DNA of 64,000 bases from contig JAFYQJ010000016.1 of assembly GCA_017547145.1 (NCBI GenBank), positions 1-64,000 on the forward strand, given 5' to 3'. The notes under the pieces are model-generated. The model was not told the DNA's origin, ran no database searches, and saw nothing but the letters and a program-made list of their open reading frames with translations. The translations under genes and the position numbers were made by a program. Positions within the stretch are counted from its first letter, which is position 1. Every line of letters begins with the position of its first letter. The stretch is from Paludibacteraceae bacterium (GTDB lineage: Bacteria > Bacteroidota > Bacteroidia > Bacteroidales > Paludibacteraceae). Below, piece by piece: positions 18,793 through 27,760 of this stretch.

Positions 18793-19338
18793 TTAAAATA
18801 TTATACTTTTAGCGATTTCGTCTGATTTACTTTTACCGCACAATGCTTCGATTATAGCTAAAGAAAATTCTATAGCACATCCTGCACCTCGTGCAGTAAT
18901 TATATTATTACTTTTTTGTACTTTATTGTATTGCACATCAGCTCCTAAAAGTTGATTTTCGAAGCTAGGGTAACAAACAGCTTTTTCGCCTTCTAATAAA
19001 GACATTTGTCCTAATATAATAGGAGCTGCACATATAGCTGCTATTAATTTAGATTCTAAAACATGTTTCTTAATTAGTCTTTTCAATTCTTCACACGCAT
19101 TTAGATTATTAGTTCCGGGCATACCTCCAGGCAATAATAATAAATCAGCAGAAGAAAAATCATCTGCTTCATTAATAAGTACATCTGCTATAAAAGAAAC
19201 ATTATGTGCTCCTATCACTTCTTTGTTTTCTGATATTGAAACTGTAGTTACATTAATATCAGCACGACGAAGCAAATCTATTGGTGTAATAGCCTCTACT
19301 TCCTCAAATCCATTAGCCAAAAAAACAAATGCTTTCAT
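18793..19338 (-). CDS. DJ-1/PfpI family protein (YajL-like)
   Basis: The 181-aa protein has the full DJ-1 fold. VFLANGFEEVEAI carries the conserved Glu near residue 14, LLLPGGMPGT forms the loop near 67-76, and the nucleophilic elbow AAICAAP has Cys103. The GARGAGCAIEFSLAII-type segment completes the active site. Bacterial DJ-1 proteins have been described as chaperones or glyoxalase/deglycase enzymes, and the exact activity is disputed. It lies 2 bases after tonB on the same strand, so it is probably co-transcribed. Confidence 0.88.
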   Translation of the reverse strand: MKAFVFLANGFEEVEAITPIDLLRRADINVTTVSISENKEVIGAHNVSFIADVLINEADDFSSADLLLLPGGMPGTNNLNACEELKRLIKKHVLESKLIAAICAAPIILGQMSLLEGEKAVCYPSFENQLLGADVQYNKVQKSNNIITARGAGCAIEFSLAIIEALCGKSKSDEIAKSIIF

Positions 19339-19340
19339 AA

Positions 19341-20114
19341 TTAGTTGAGTTTAAAATTATACGTTATTGTACCAATAGCAACACTTGCTCCTGAAGAGAA
19401 TTTTGTTTTTTTTGCTGCATTTATTGCTGCATTTCTTAAATCAGAATCTGATATTGTCGTTCCAGAAGCAATAGAAGCTGCAACAACATCTCCATTTTCA
19501 TTTACACGAATACTAACAACAACTTTACCTTCTTCGTTGCTATTATATGATGGTTTATGAAGTGAACCTTTTAAGTCTCTTCCATTAAGCGACCAAGAGT
19601 TCCCGCCAGAAGAACCTTTCCCCGCAGGATTTCCGGCAGTACCATTCCCTGTTGATTGTCCTACACCACTTATTTGTTGTCCAAAAACACCCGCCATCTG
19701 ATTAGCTTTAGCTGTTTTTTCGGCTTGCTCTGCCTCAATACGTTTTTGTTCTGCTTCTATTATACGTTGACGCTCCAATTCTTCTTGACGTTTTTGCTCA
19801 GCAACAATTTGCTCGTGCCTTTTACGCTCTAATTCCTTTTCTTGAGCTTCAAGGTCTACTGTTTCTTCTATATCTTGAGTCATCAACTCTTCTTGAAGAG
19901 CTGGTGGAGTAGGAGTAGTAGGAGAGGGTGGCGTGATTGTTGCTATCGGAGGTGGCATTTCTCCTAACCCCTCTATACCATCACCAAAACTAATCATAAT
20001 TCCTTCCTCTTCCTCTTCTTTGTTAAAAGGCATATAAATAAACATCAGCAGCAGTACAATCAGTATAGCAACAACGATTGTAACAAAAGAACTATATACT
20101 TGAGGTTTATTCAT
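19341..20114 (-). CDS. tonB: Energy transducer TonB family protein
   Basis: TonB couples the ExbB-ExbD proton channel to outer-membrane transporters. The 257-aa protein has one N-terminal span (about residues 10-29), an acidic stretch, a Pro-rich segment (PPPIATITPPSPTTPTPP), a charged helix rich in Glu, Lys, Arg and Gln (about 80-135), a Gly/Ser-rich linker, then a compact C-terminal TonB/TolA-like domain beginning near residue 178. The charged helix recalls TolA as much as TonB, so this set could serve cell-envelope maintenance instead of uptake. It follows exbB and exbD. Confidence 0.82.
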   Translation of the reverse strand: MNKPQVYSSFVTIVVAILIVLLLMFIYMPFNKEEEEEGIMISFGDGIEGLGEMPPPIATITPPSPTTPTPPALQEELMTQDIEETVDLEAQEKELERKRHEQIVAEQKRQEELERQRIIEAEQKRIEAEQAEKTAKANQMAGVFGQQISGVGQSTGNGTAGNPAGKGSSGGNSWSLNGRDLKGSLHKPSYNSNEEGKVVVSIRVNENGDVVAASIASGTTISDSDLRNAAINAAKKTKFSSGASVAIGTITYNFKLN

Positions 20115-20123
20115 AAATCAATT

Positions 20124-20540
20124 TTATTTTTCTAATGATTTTGTTGCAATAACAAGTTTCATTTTATTCTCATTAGCTATATCTAAAATTCGTACAATTT
20201 CTTTGTATGGTACGTTTTCGTCAGCATAAAGAGCGATACAAAATGTAGAGTCTTGTACTTTTTCATTTAAAAGTTCTAGCTCTAAATCCTCAAAAAGAAT
20301 TGTACGAGATTTCTCTTTTTGTTTTGCAATAGAGTATTCACCATTTTCAGAAATACCTATTTTAATGATTGTGGTCTTCGTTGCTGTTTTTGCTCTACTT
20401 TGAGGCAAATTAACCTTAATATCATTAGGCGAAGACATTGTTGCTGCTAACATAAAAAACAACAACAGCAAGAATATCATATCTGTCATAGAAGACATGC
20501 TAAAACTTGCTTCAACTTTATTTCTTCTTTTAAGAGCCAT
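20124..20540 (-). CDS. exbD: ExbD/TolR family biopolymer transport protein
   Basis: The 138-aa protein has a short basic cytosolic N-terminus (MALKRRNKVEASFS), one membrane span (about 17-37) preceded by the conserved functional Asp in SMTDMIF, and a small periplasmic domain with the usual ALYADENVPYKEIVRIL segment. It works with the ExbB homologue as a proton-driven stator complex. It lies between exbB and tonB with 9- and 26-base gaps. Confidence 0.92.
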   Translation of the reverse strand: MALKRRNKVEASFSMSSMTDMIFLLLLFFMLAATMSSPNDIKVNLPQSRAKTATKTTIIKIGISENGEYSIAKQKEKSRTILFEDLELELLNEKVQDSTFCIALYADENVPYKEIVRILDIANENKMKLVIATKSLEK

Positions 20541-20566
20541 TTTAAACTTAAAATTAAGTATTTATA

Positions 20567-21271
20567 TTATTTTTTACCTGCTGCTGGTTCATTTAATAAA
20601 TCTAAAAATTCCATATTTTTAGATTCTAATTTTCTCATAATTTTATCAAGACGAGCAACTAAAAAATTATATGCAAAATAGGCACAAATACCAACTATCA
20701 AACCTGCTACTGTCGTTACCATAGCAGTATAAATACCACCAGATAAATCACTCAAATTGATAGTATTATCACCTTTGGTTGACATTTGGAAAAAAGCTTC
20801 GACCATACCTATAACTGTACCAAGAAAACCAACCATTGGTGCTCCTCCTGCAATTGTAGCCATCATAGTAAATCCTTTTTCTAGTTTAGCAATTTCAATA
20901 TTCCCAACATTTTCTATTGCAACTAAAACATCACTCATTGGACGCCCCAATCTACTAATACCTTTTTCTATCATTCGTGCCGAAGGTGTATGTGTATCTT
21001 TACACAAATTCATTGCAGAATCAATTTTCCCATCATAGATGTAATCTTTTATTCGATTCATAAATGAAGCATCTTCTTTTGAAGCCTTGTGTAAAACAAT
21101 TAAACGTTCAACAAAAATATAAATAGCAAGAAGCAACATAAGTGCTAAAGGGATCATTAACCATCCGCCTTTAAGGGCCATATCCCAAAGGCTTAATTGT
21201 TCATTAACACTTTCTTCGATAGCAACTGGAGTTGTTTCTGCAATTACTTGTAATAATACTGTTAAATTCAT
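20567..21271 (-). CDS. exbB: MotA/TolQ/ExbB proton channel family protein
   Basis: The 234-aa protein has the three-span ExbB/TolQ layout: span 1 at about 35-58 (MIPLALMLLLAIYIFVER), a large cytosolic loop, then spans at about 138-162 and 180-207. GGAPMVGFLGTVIGMV and GGIYTAMVTTVAGL are the family signatures with the conserved channel Thr. It forms the proton channel of the ExbB-ExbD-TonB complex. It lies 7 bases after pdxJ, in a gene order common in Bacteroidales. Confidence 0.92.
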   Translation of the reverse strand: MNLTVLLQVIAETTPVAIEESVNEQLSLWDMALKGGWLMIPLALMLLLAIYIFVERLIVLHKASKEDASFMNRIKDYIYDGKIDSAMNLCKDTHTPSARMIEKGISRLGRPMSDVLVAIENVGNIEIAKLEKGFTMMATIAGGAPMVGFLGTVIGMVEAFFQMSTKGDNTINLSDLSGGIYTAMVTTVAGLIVGICAYFAYNFLVARLDKIMRKLESKNMEFLDLLNEPAAGKK

Positions 21272-21278
21272 AATGTTT

Positions 21279-21992
21279 TTATTTTAAAGCGTTTTTATAT
21301 TCTTTTATTGTTTTTTCTAGACCTAAATAAAGAGTATCTGCTATAAGTGCGTGTCCAATAGATACTTCTTTAAGAAATGGTATTTGTTGATGTATATATG
21401 CTAAATTTTCTAAACTTAAATCATGTCCTGCATTTACACCTAAACCACATTCGTGAGCTTTTTGTGCCGCTTTTACAAAAGGTTCTATAGCTATTTCTTT
21501 GCTTTTTTTATAATTACTAGCATATGGCTCTGTGTATAACTCTACACGATCAGCACCCGTTTTTGCAGCAGCTAAAATATTGTCAATTTCTGTTCCTACA
21601 AATATTGATACTCTTATATCTTTTTCATGGAAATCATCTACCAATTCTTGTAAGAAATTAAAGTTTTTAATGCAATCCCAACCCGCATTTGAAGTAATAG
21701 CATCTGGTGCATCTGGCACCAATGTTACTTGAGTAGGAAGTACTGTTTTTACTAATTTTACAAAATTATCCGAAGGGTATCCCTCTATGTTAAATTCTGT
21801 AGTGATGTGCGGACGTAGTTCAAAAACATCGCTATATCGAATGTGTCGTTCATCAGGTCGAGGATGCACAGTTATCCCCTCAGCTCCAAATGTTTGACAA
21901 TCTTTTGCAAATTGTAATACATTTGGCACATTACCACCTCTTGCATTACGCAATGTAGCTATTTTGTTTATATTAACACTTAATTTTGTCAT
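21279..21992 (-). CDS. pdxJ: Pyridoxine 5'-phosphate synthase
   Basis: PdxJ condenses 1-deoxy-xylulose 5-phosphate with 3-amino-2-oxopropyl phosphate to form pyridoxine 5'-phosphate, the last ring-closing step of the DXP-dependent vitamin B6 route. The 237-aa barrel protein is full length, with [16 protein letters not shown] at the start, [23 protein letters not shown] and [11 protein letters not shown] as the phosphate- and substrate-binding loops. It heads the minus-strand operon and is divergent from nadK. PdxA, its pathway partner, is encoded 3 kb away on the plus strand. Confidence 0.96.
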   Translation of the reverse strand: MTKLSVNINKIATLRNARGGNVPNVLQFAKDCQTFGAEGITVHPRPDERHIRYSDVFELRPHITTEFNIEGYPSDNFVKLVKTVLPTQVTLVPDAPDAITSNAGWDCIKNFNFLQELVDDFHEKDIRVSIFVGTEIDNILAAAKTGADRVELYTEPYASNYKKSKEIAIEPFVKAAQKAHECGLGVNAGHDLSLENLAYIHQQIPFLKEVSIGHALIADTLYLGLEKTIKEYKNALK

Positions 21993-22024
21993 GTCTATAA
22001 TAAAGATAAAACCCTTTTGCTAAT

Positions 22025-22054
22025 TTTGTATAATATGCTTTTTTTGTACTTTTG
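22025..22054 (+). promoter_or_regulatory. Promoter of nadK with an overlapping palindrome
   Basis: TTTG (22025-22028) and TACTTTTG (22047-22054) are 18 bp apart, a good sigma-ABfr pair. The -7 box lies within the palindrome TTGTAC-TTTT-GTACAA, which could be a repressor site. The leader to the nadK ATG is about 80 bases, longer than at other promoters in this window. Confidence 0.6.
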
Positions 22055-22137
22055 TACAATATAGAAAAACAATGCAAAAATAACATTTTAAATGACATTT
22101 TTACGTTTACTCGTTAATTTAATTTGATTTAAAAATT

Positions 22138-23010
22138 ATGACAGTAGTTGTTTTTGGAAATAATTATCGTAAAGAGACATTAGAACAAGTTGAAATATTG
22201 TTTCGACTCCTACAAGAACATAATATATCTGTTGGTATAGAAACTATATTTTATAATTTTCTATGTAACGATTTAAATTTTAAACCTTGCGTAGATTTCT
22301 TTATTTCTGATGATAATTTTGATGCCGATTTAGCATTGAGTATTGGAGGAGATGGCACTTTTTTGAAAACAGCTTCACATGTGGGAAATAAAAATATTCC
22401 AATTTTAGGAATAAATACTGGCCGACTAGGCTTTTTAGCAGATATTTCGGGTGAAGAAATAGTTGCTGCTTTTGATGATATATTAAACAATCGTTATAGA
22501 ATAGAAGAACGAACTGTTTTGCAGGTAAAAACAAGTGATTCGAATGAGATTTTTGGTTATGCACTAAATGAGGTTGCCGTTTTAAAGCAAGATACATCTT
22601 CTATGATTACTGTTCATACAAAGTTAAACGAAGAGTTTTTAACCGATTTTCAGTCTGATGGTTTGATAGTTTCAACACCTACTGGTTCAACAGCATACTC
22701 TATGAGTGTAGGCGGACCACTTGTTTTGCCTCAATCGAAAAACTTCATATTGGCTGCAGTTGCTCCTCACAGTTTAAATATTCGTCCACTAGTTATTCCT
22801 GACGATTTTAAAATAGAATTAGAAGTAAAAAGTCGTTTAGGTTGTTATTTAATATCTTTAGACGGACGTTCTGCAGTTTTAAATCAATCAACAAAGATTT
22901 TTGTACAAAAATCAGATTTTACATTAAAACTTTTGAAGCGAGAAAACTATACATATTACAATACTTTACGAAACAAATTAATGTGGGGAGTTGACAAACG
23001 AACAATTTAA
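22138..23010 (+). CDS. nadK: NAD kinase
   Basis: NadK phosphorylates NAD to NADP. The 290-aa protein carries the GGDGT motif (residues 70-74) with the catalytic Asp, NTGRLGFLAD, the NE-type loop (GYALNEVAVLK) and the TGSTAYSMSVGGPLV signature. Length and motifs are typical. It is the first gene of a run with fmt, DUF4837 and pdxA on the plus strand. Confidence 0.96.
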   Translation: MTVVVFGNNYRKETLEQVEILFRLLQEHNISVGIETIFYNFLCNDLNFKPCVDFFISDDNFDADLALSIGGDGTFLKTASHVGNKNIPILGINTGRLGFLADISGEEIVAAFDDILNNRYRIEERTVLQVKTSDSNEIFGYALNEVAVLKQDTSSMITVHTKLNEEFLTDFQSDGLIVSTPTGSTAYSMSVGGPLVLPQSKNFILAAVAPHSLNIRPLVIPDDFKIELEVKSRLGCYLISLDGRSAVLNQSTKIFVQKSDFTLKLLKRENYTYYNTLRNKLMWGVDKRTI

Positions 23011-23014
23011 TATT

Positions 23015-23974
23015 ATGAATAAGAGCGATTTAAAAATAATTTATATGGGTACACCAGACTTTGCAGTAGAATCACTCAAAGCCTTGGTGGAAAACAATTT
23101 TAACGTTGTGGCTGTAGTTACAATGCCCGATAAACCTATCGGTCGTGGGTATAAAGTACAATCGTCGCCAGTTAAAATATATGCAGAATCGAGAAATATC
23201 CCTGTTTTACAACCTCAAAATTTAAAAGACGAATCGTTTTTAGAAGACTTAAAATCCTATAATGCAGATTTACAAATAGTTGTAGCCTTTAGAATGCTTC
23301 CACAAATAGTTTGGGCTATGCCTCGATTAGGAACATTTAATCTACACGCTTCATTATTACCACAATATAGAGGTGCGGCTCCTATTAATTGGGCCATAAT
23401 AAATGGTGAAAAAGAAACAGGAGTAACAACTTTCTTTTTACAACATGAAATAGATACAGGTAATATTATTTTACAAGAAAAAATTTTAATATCCGATACG
23501 GAAAACGCAGGAGATATTCATGATAAATTAATGTATTTAGGGGCATCTCTCGTTGTAAAAACGGTTGAAATGATATTAGATGAAAAAGTAATAGCACAAC
23601 CTCAACCTGAAGGACTTAATTTAAAATCAGCACCAAAAATATTCAAAGAAACATGTCATATAGATTGGAATAAAAATGCTTTAGATATATATAATTTTAT
23701 ACGAGGTTTATCTCCATTTCCTGGTGCATGGTTTGAATGGATATTACCAGATAAAACTACCTCTACAGTAAAAGTTTTCGACTCTAAAGTAGAAATATGT
23801 AAACACAATTATCCCATAGGAAAAATTATTGCTGATGATAAACAATTTAAAATTGCCGTTAATGATGGTTTTTTGACTATTTTAAGTTTACAAATTCCTG
23901 GGAAAAAAAGAATGAATATTGAAGATTTTCTACGTGGATTTAAGAATATAAATGATTGTTTTTTAAATATATAA
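23015..23974 (+). CDS. fmt: Methionyl-tRNA formyltransferase
   Basis: Fmt formylates initiator Met-tRNA using 10-formyl-tetrahydrofolate. From the ATG at 23015 the protein is 319 aa. The catalytic Asn109, His111 and Asp147 are visible in NLHASLLPQYRGAAPINWA and HEIDTGN, and the C-terminal OB-like domain with RGLSPFPGAW is complete. A TTG-initiated frame from 22991 would overlap nadK and is not needed. It lies 4 bases after the nadK stop. Confidence 0.95.
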   Translation: MNKSDLKIIYMGTPDFAVESLKALVENNFNVVAVVTMPDKPIGRGYKVQSSPVKIYAESRNIPVLQPQNLKDESFLEDLKSYNADLQIVVAFRMLPQIVWAMPRLGTFNLHASLLPQYRGAAPINWAIINGEKETGVTTFFLQHEIDTGNIILQEKILISDTENAGDIHDKLMYLGASLVVKTVEMILDEKVIAQPQPEGLNLKSAPKIFKETCHIDWNKNALDIYNFIRGLSPFPGAWFEWILPDKTTSTVKVFDSKVEICKHNYPIGKIIADDKQFKIAVNDGFLTILSLQIPGKKRMNIEDFLRGFKNINDCFLNI

Positions 23975-23985
23975 ATAGAAATAGT

Positions 23986-25005
23986 ATGAGAAAGATTTTT
24001 TATTTGGTAATCATATCAACGTTATTGATTTTTACTTCATGCGATTCAAAAATGATATTGCCAAATGCTTCAGGAGCAGTTTTTGAAGTGTTGGTAGTAG
24101 TTGATGATTCTGTATGGAAAGCCCCAGAAGGAAAAGAAGTTTTTGAATTGATAAATGCTGATATGCTTGATGTCCCACAAAAAGAACCGATGTTTAAAAT
24201 GTCGCGAGTAAATCATGCTGAATTTGACAATTTATTACGCCCTGCTCGTAATATTTTAATTGTAGATGTAGCACCACGTTATACTCAACCAAAAATCTCA
24301 TTTGCACATGATCGTTGGGCACGCAGACAAGCAGTAGTTACTCTCACAATGCCATCTAAAAAAGGAATTACTGAATTGTTAGAAAAAAATGGGGAAAAAA
24401 TCCAAAATTTCTTTATAAAATCAGAACGAAAAACTTACCAAGATTATTTAAAATCATCTCATAATAGTCAAATGGAATCAGAAGCGTTTAAACGTTTTGG
24501 TATTCAAATACTTATTCCATTTGAAATGACAAATTATAATTACGGTGAGAACTTTATGTGGATATCTAATGGGGGAGTTAAAGCTCGTCAAGATTTAGTT
24601 ATATATTCGTATCCATATACTGATGTCAAAAATCTAGAATTAAATAATTTAATTCATAAACGTGACTCTATACTTAAAGCAAATATCCCTGGTCCAGATG
24701 AGGGATCATATATGGGCACAGAACTTGTTTATCATACACCAAGTTTAAATGAAATAGCAATAAACAATGCTTATTGTGCTGAAGTTCACGGATTGTGGAA
24801 AGTAATGAATGGAGGTTTAATGGGAGGACCATTTGTTAGTCATACTCGAATTGATGAAATTAACAATCGAGTAATAACAATCGAAGGTTTTGTGTTCGCT
24901 CCAGAACGAGATAAGCGAAATTATATCAGACAATTAGAGGCTATATTATATACGGTGCGTATGCCGCAAGAAGTAAACGAAGTTATTGTAAAAAAGAAAA
25001 AATAA
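23986..25005 (+). CDS. DUF4837 family lipoprotein
   Basis: The 339-aa protein has a lipobox (FTSC, Cys19) after a clean signal peptide beginning at the ATG at 23986. The mature part (GAVFEVLVVVDDSVW, VPQKEPMFKMSRV, then a late GLWKVMNGGLMGGPFVSHTRID) matches the Bacteroidetes family DUF4837, a lipoprotein of unknown role. It is sandwiched between fmt and pdxA with 11- and 5-base spacings, so it is co-transcribed. No function is assigned. Confidence 0.82.
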   Translation: MRKIFYLVIISTLLIFTSCDSKMILPNASGAVFEVLVVVDDSVWKAPEGKEVFELINADMLDVPQKEPMFKMSRVNHAEFDNLLRPARNILIVDVAPRYTQPKISFAHDRWARRQAVVTLTMPSKKGITELLEKNGEKIQNFFIKSERKTYQDYLKSSHNSQMESEAFKRFGIQILIPFEMTNYNYGENFMWISNGGVKARQDLVIYSYPYTDVKNLELNNLIHKRDSILKANIPGPDEGSYMGTELVYHTPSLNEIAINNAYCAEVHGLWKVMNGGLMGGPFVSHTRIDEINNRVITIEGFVFAPERDKRNYIRQLEAILYTVRMPQEVNEVIVKKKK

Positions 25006-25010
25006 AATTT

Positions 25011-26042
25011 ATGGATTTAATAAAAGTAGGTATTACTCATGGCGATATGAATGGTATCGGTTATGAAGTAATTTTAAAAGCTTTAGCAGATAATCGTATT
25101 TTTGAGAAATCGATTTTCATAATTTACGGATATTCAAAAGCTGCTGCATTCTATAGAAAAAATTTAGGTTTAGAAGATGGGGCTTTGAATGTCATAAAAA
25201 CTCCAAATGAGGCACTCCCTAAATGTATAAACATAATAAATGTAACTGAAGATGATTTAAAAGTTGAGATGGGAGTTGCAACTGCAGATGCTGGACGTGT
25301 TGCATTTTTAGCTTTGGAAAAAGCTACTGAAGATTTAAAAAACAATGCTATTGATGTTTTGGTTACAGCACCAATTAATAAAAACACAATACAATCGGAA
25401 AATTTTAATTTTAAAGGACATACAGAGTATTTAGAAAGTAAGATTGGTGAAAATGATTCATTAATGTTCTTCGTAAGCAATACTATGCGAGTAGCACTTG
25501 TTACAAATCATTTGGCAGTTTCACAAGTTTCAAATGCCATTACCGAAGATTTAATACTAAAAAAGCTTCATCTGTTAAACAAATCCCTAAAAAAAGACTT
25601 TTTGATTGCCAAACCTCGTATTGCAGTGTTAGCACTAAACCCTCATGCAAGTGATGGAGGATTGATAGGAAATGAAGAAACTGACATTATTATTCCCGCA
25701 TTAAAAAAAGCACAACAAAATGGGATTGTTTGTGTTGGTCCACTTGCCGCAGATGGATTTTTCGGATCAGGTGCTTATAGTTCATACGATGCAGTTTTAG
25801 CTATGTATCATGATCAAGCATTAGCTCCGTTTAAAATTATGTGTATGGAAGATGGTGTAAATTATACCGCAGGATTACCATTTGTAAGAACTTCACCAAC
25901 TCATGGCACTGCTTACGATAAAGTAGGGAAGCAAAAATCAGAGGAATCCTCATTCAGACATGCTATTTATTTTGCAATAGACATTTATCAAAACCGAAAA
26001 CTATATGCAGAAATGACAAAAAATCCATTGCAAGTTAAATAA
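25011..26042 (+). CDS. pdxA: 4-hydroxythreonine-4-phosphate dehydrogenase
   Basis: PdxA oxidises 4-phosphohydroxy-threonine to the unstable intermediate that gives 3-amino-2-oxopropyl phosphate, the partner substrate of PdxJ. The 343-aa protein has GITHGDMNGIGYEV at the start, the metal-binding histidines in FKGHTEYL and MYHDQALAPFK, and the closing RTSPTHGTAYDK segment. It ends 2 bases from the convergent GNAT gene. Confidence 0.95.
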   Translation: MDLIKVGITHGDMNGIGYEVILKALADNRIFEKSIFIIYGYSKAAAFYRKNLGLEDGALNVIKTPNEALPKCINIINVTEDDLKVEMGVATADAGRVAFLALEKATEDLKNNAIDVLVTAPINKNTIQSENFNFKGHTEYLESKIGENDSLMFFVSNTMRVALVTNHLAVSQVSNAITEDLILKKLHLLNKSLKKDFLIAKPRIAVLALNPHASDGGLIGNEETDIIIPALKKAQQNGIVCVGPLAADGFFGSGAYSSYDAVLAMYHDQALAPFKIMCMEDGVNYTAGLPFVRTSPTHGTAYDKVGKQKSEESSFRHAIYFAIDIYQNRKLYAEMTKNPLQVK

Positions 26043-26044
26043 TC

Positions 26045-26866
26045 TTAATCAAGTGCTAAATTAAAATACTTGCTAGATACTAAATCATTACTTTTTATCA
26101 TAGCAAATGAGATTAACTCTCCTTCGATAGGAGAGTTTTCTATTAGATGAAATATTACTTCATTCGTTTTAGAAAATCGTTTACATAAAAAATTAGTTAT
26201 TTCTTGTAAAACTTCCATCGTTATAACATTAGAAGAAAACGCTATTTCTTTTACAATCAAGTGTTTTTGATTTTCTACAACGACATATCCTTGGTCTTTT
26301 TTATATTTAAAAGCAATAATATCTCCACCAAAAACAAGTGTTGTTAACTTAGATAAAGCTACATGTTTACTTTTCCATTTAATAGATTCTTTGAAATACT
26401 TTTTTCGTATTGTATTTATTTGTGATTCAGTGATTTTGTTTTCTATTATATCAAATTGTTGACTTCTAGGAATAAGAATTACTTTTTTTAATTTTGAAAA
26501 CGATACAAAACCTAATTTTTCATAATATTTTTTTATCATTTCTGTGGCAGGTACAAGTAGTATTCCTTTTTTTCTATGTTTTATCGAACGTAGATAAGTC
26601 TCATTTAATAGCTTCTTCATTAAACCTTGTTTACGATATTGTGGTAGAGTAGCAACAGCATATATATACCAAAAATCATCAGCTGTAGGTATAACGAAAA
26701 GCATAGAAACTATTGTATTATTATGCTCTATAACAATTGCTTTCCAATATCCTTTATAAGAGAAAAACAAATCGATAAACTCTTTAGAATCATTAAAACA
26801 TCTCAACCAAATATCTTTGAGTTGAGAAAAGTCTTCCGTTTTAGCATATCTTATCTTTACTTGCAT
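26045..26866 (-). CDS. GNAT family N-acetyltransferase
   Basis: The 273-aa protein has an N-terminal GNAT domain. VKIRYAKTEDFSQLKDIW is strand 1 and helix 1, and IYAVATLPQYRKQGLMKKLLNE is strand 4 with the acetyl-CoA pyrophosphate loop (QYRKQG). KYYEKLGFVSF closes the domain near residue 122. The C-terminal 130 residues are a less recognisable domain, as in sterol-carrier-like GNATs of this group. The substrate is unknown. Its start overlaps the upstream DUF2156 gene by 10 bases, so the two are translationally linked. Confidence 0.85.
   Translation of the reverse strand: MQVKIRYAKTEDFSQLKDIWLRCFNDSKEFIDLFFSYKGYWKAIVIEHNNTIVSMLFVIPTADDFWYIYAVATLPQYRKQGLMKKLLNETYLRSIKHRKKGILLVPATEMIKKYYEKLGFVSFSKLKKVILIPRSQQFDIIENKITESQINTIRKKYFKESIKWKSKHVALSKLTTLVFGGDIIAFKYKKDQGYVVVENQKHLIVKEIAFSSNVITMEVLQEITNFLCKRFSKTNEVIFHLIENSPIEGELISFAMIKSNDLVSSKYFNLALD
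26115..26141 (+). terminator. Terminator of pdxA inside the convergent GNAT gene
   Basis: A perfect 9-bp stem (AACTCTCCT at 26115-26123 and AGGAGAGTT at 26129-26137) with a 5-base loop is followed by TTCTATT. It lies 73 bases after the pdxA stop, within the 3' coding part of the GNAT gene on the other strand. Confidence 0.55.
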
Positions 26867-27735
26867 TTTGCTATATAAACTTCTTGAAGGATATCAGGAT
26901 AGTACGATAATTTTGCTCTTCTTAAACCTTCAATTCCAGCATCTTCGGCTCTATTTATATACTTATATCTAGAACAATATTTGCAACAAAATTCTTTATT
27001 TATCAAAGAATATGCTCCTCTAATATTAGGATTAGCTTTCTCAAATAAAATCAAGTATACATTTTCATTTAACGAACATCCCATAGAAATAGCCTCGATT
27101 TTACCATTTAAGCGTAATACAAGTGTATCCAACGAAAGGGATTTGTAAGCATTCAATGCTTCGTAAAATGCTTCATTTTCAATAAAGTCAGCATGCAAAG
27201 ATTTATCCCAAATACTACTAAAATCAAAACACTCGTTTATGTTTTTCTCAGAAATAGTTTCTATCGACCAATTATAATTCTTTTTTAAAAAATTGATATT
27301 ATTGCGTTTAGATTGCAATTTTTTTCCAGACAAAGAACACAATCGCTCCGACAAATAAAGATATTCAAATTCATTTCTATTTGCTTCAAAAGAAAATTTA
27401 TTAGGGAACAAATCCTCTAATAATAGCTTGTTTTCAGGAGTTATTTGTCCAAGAATTGGTTTAGAATCAAATTGAGTAGCATTTTCTAAAACAAGTTCAA
27501 CACACTTTCTTATGTTTTTACTACCTATTGGGAACAGAAAGTAATGGGTTCCATTCGTATAAGTTTTTATGAATAATATATTGTTTTCAAGACAGATAGC
27601 ATACTGAAAATCAAATACATTTCTCCATAACCACAAAACCTCAAAATTATAAGTAAATAAGTTCGTTTGTTCTTTTAAAAGATACGAGTTTAAAACACTT
27701 TTGTCGCTTAATTCAATTTTCTTAAATGTTAACAT
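26857..27735 (-). CDS. DUF2156 (phosphatidylglycerol lysyltransferase C-terminal-like) protein
   Basis: The protein is about 292 aa from the ATG at 27735. It resembles the Bacteroidetes and Firmicutes DUF2156 proteins, which share the tandem GNAT fold of MprF and FemX aminoacyltransferases but lack the MprF membrane domain. The FTYNFEVLWLWRN start, SKRNNINFLKKNYNW in the middle and the late INRAEDAGIEGLRRAKLSYYP block are the typical conserved parts. It sits between HAD and GNAT genes in one minus-strand operon. A longer frame to 27780 would overlap the HAD gene and is not favoured. Confidence 0.82.
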   Translation of the reverse strand: MLTFKKIELSDKSVLNSYLLKEQTNLFTYNFEVLWLWRNVFDFQYAICLENNILFIKTYTNGTHYFLFPIGSKNIRKCVELVLENATQFDSKPILGQITPENKLLLEDLFPNKFSFEANRNEFEYLYLSERLCSLSGKKLQSKRNNINFLKKNYNWSIETISEKNINECFDFSSIWDKSLHADFIENEAFYEALNAYKSLSLDTLVLRLNGKIEAISMGCSLNENVYLILFEKANPNIRGAYSLINKEFCCKYCSRYKYINRAEDAGIEGLRRAKLSYYPDILQEVYIAKCK

Positions 27736-27760
27736 AAAGAAAGATTCGACAAAAATTATT

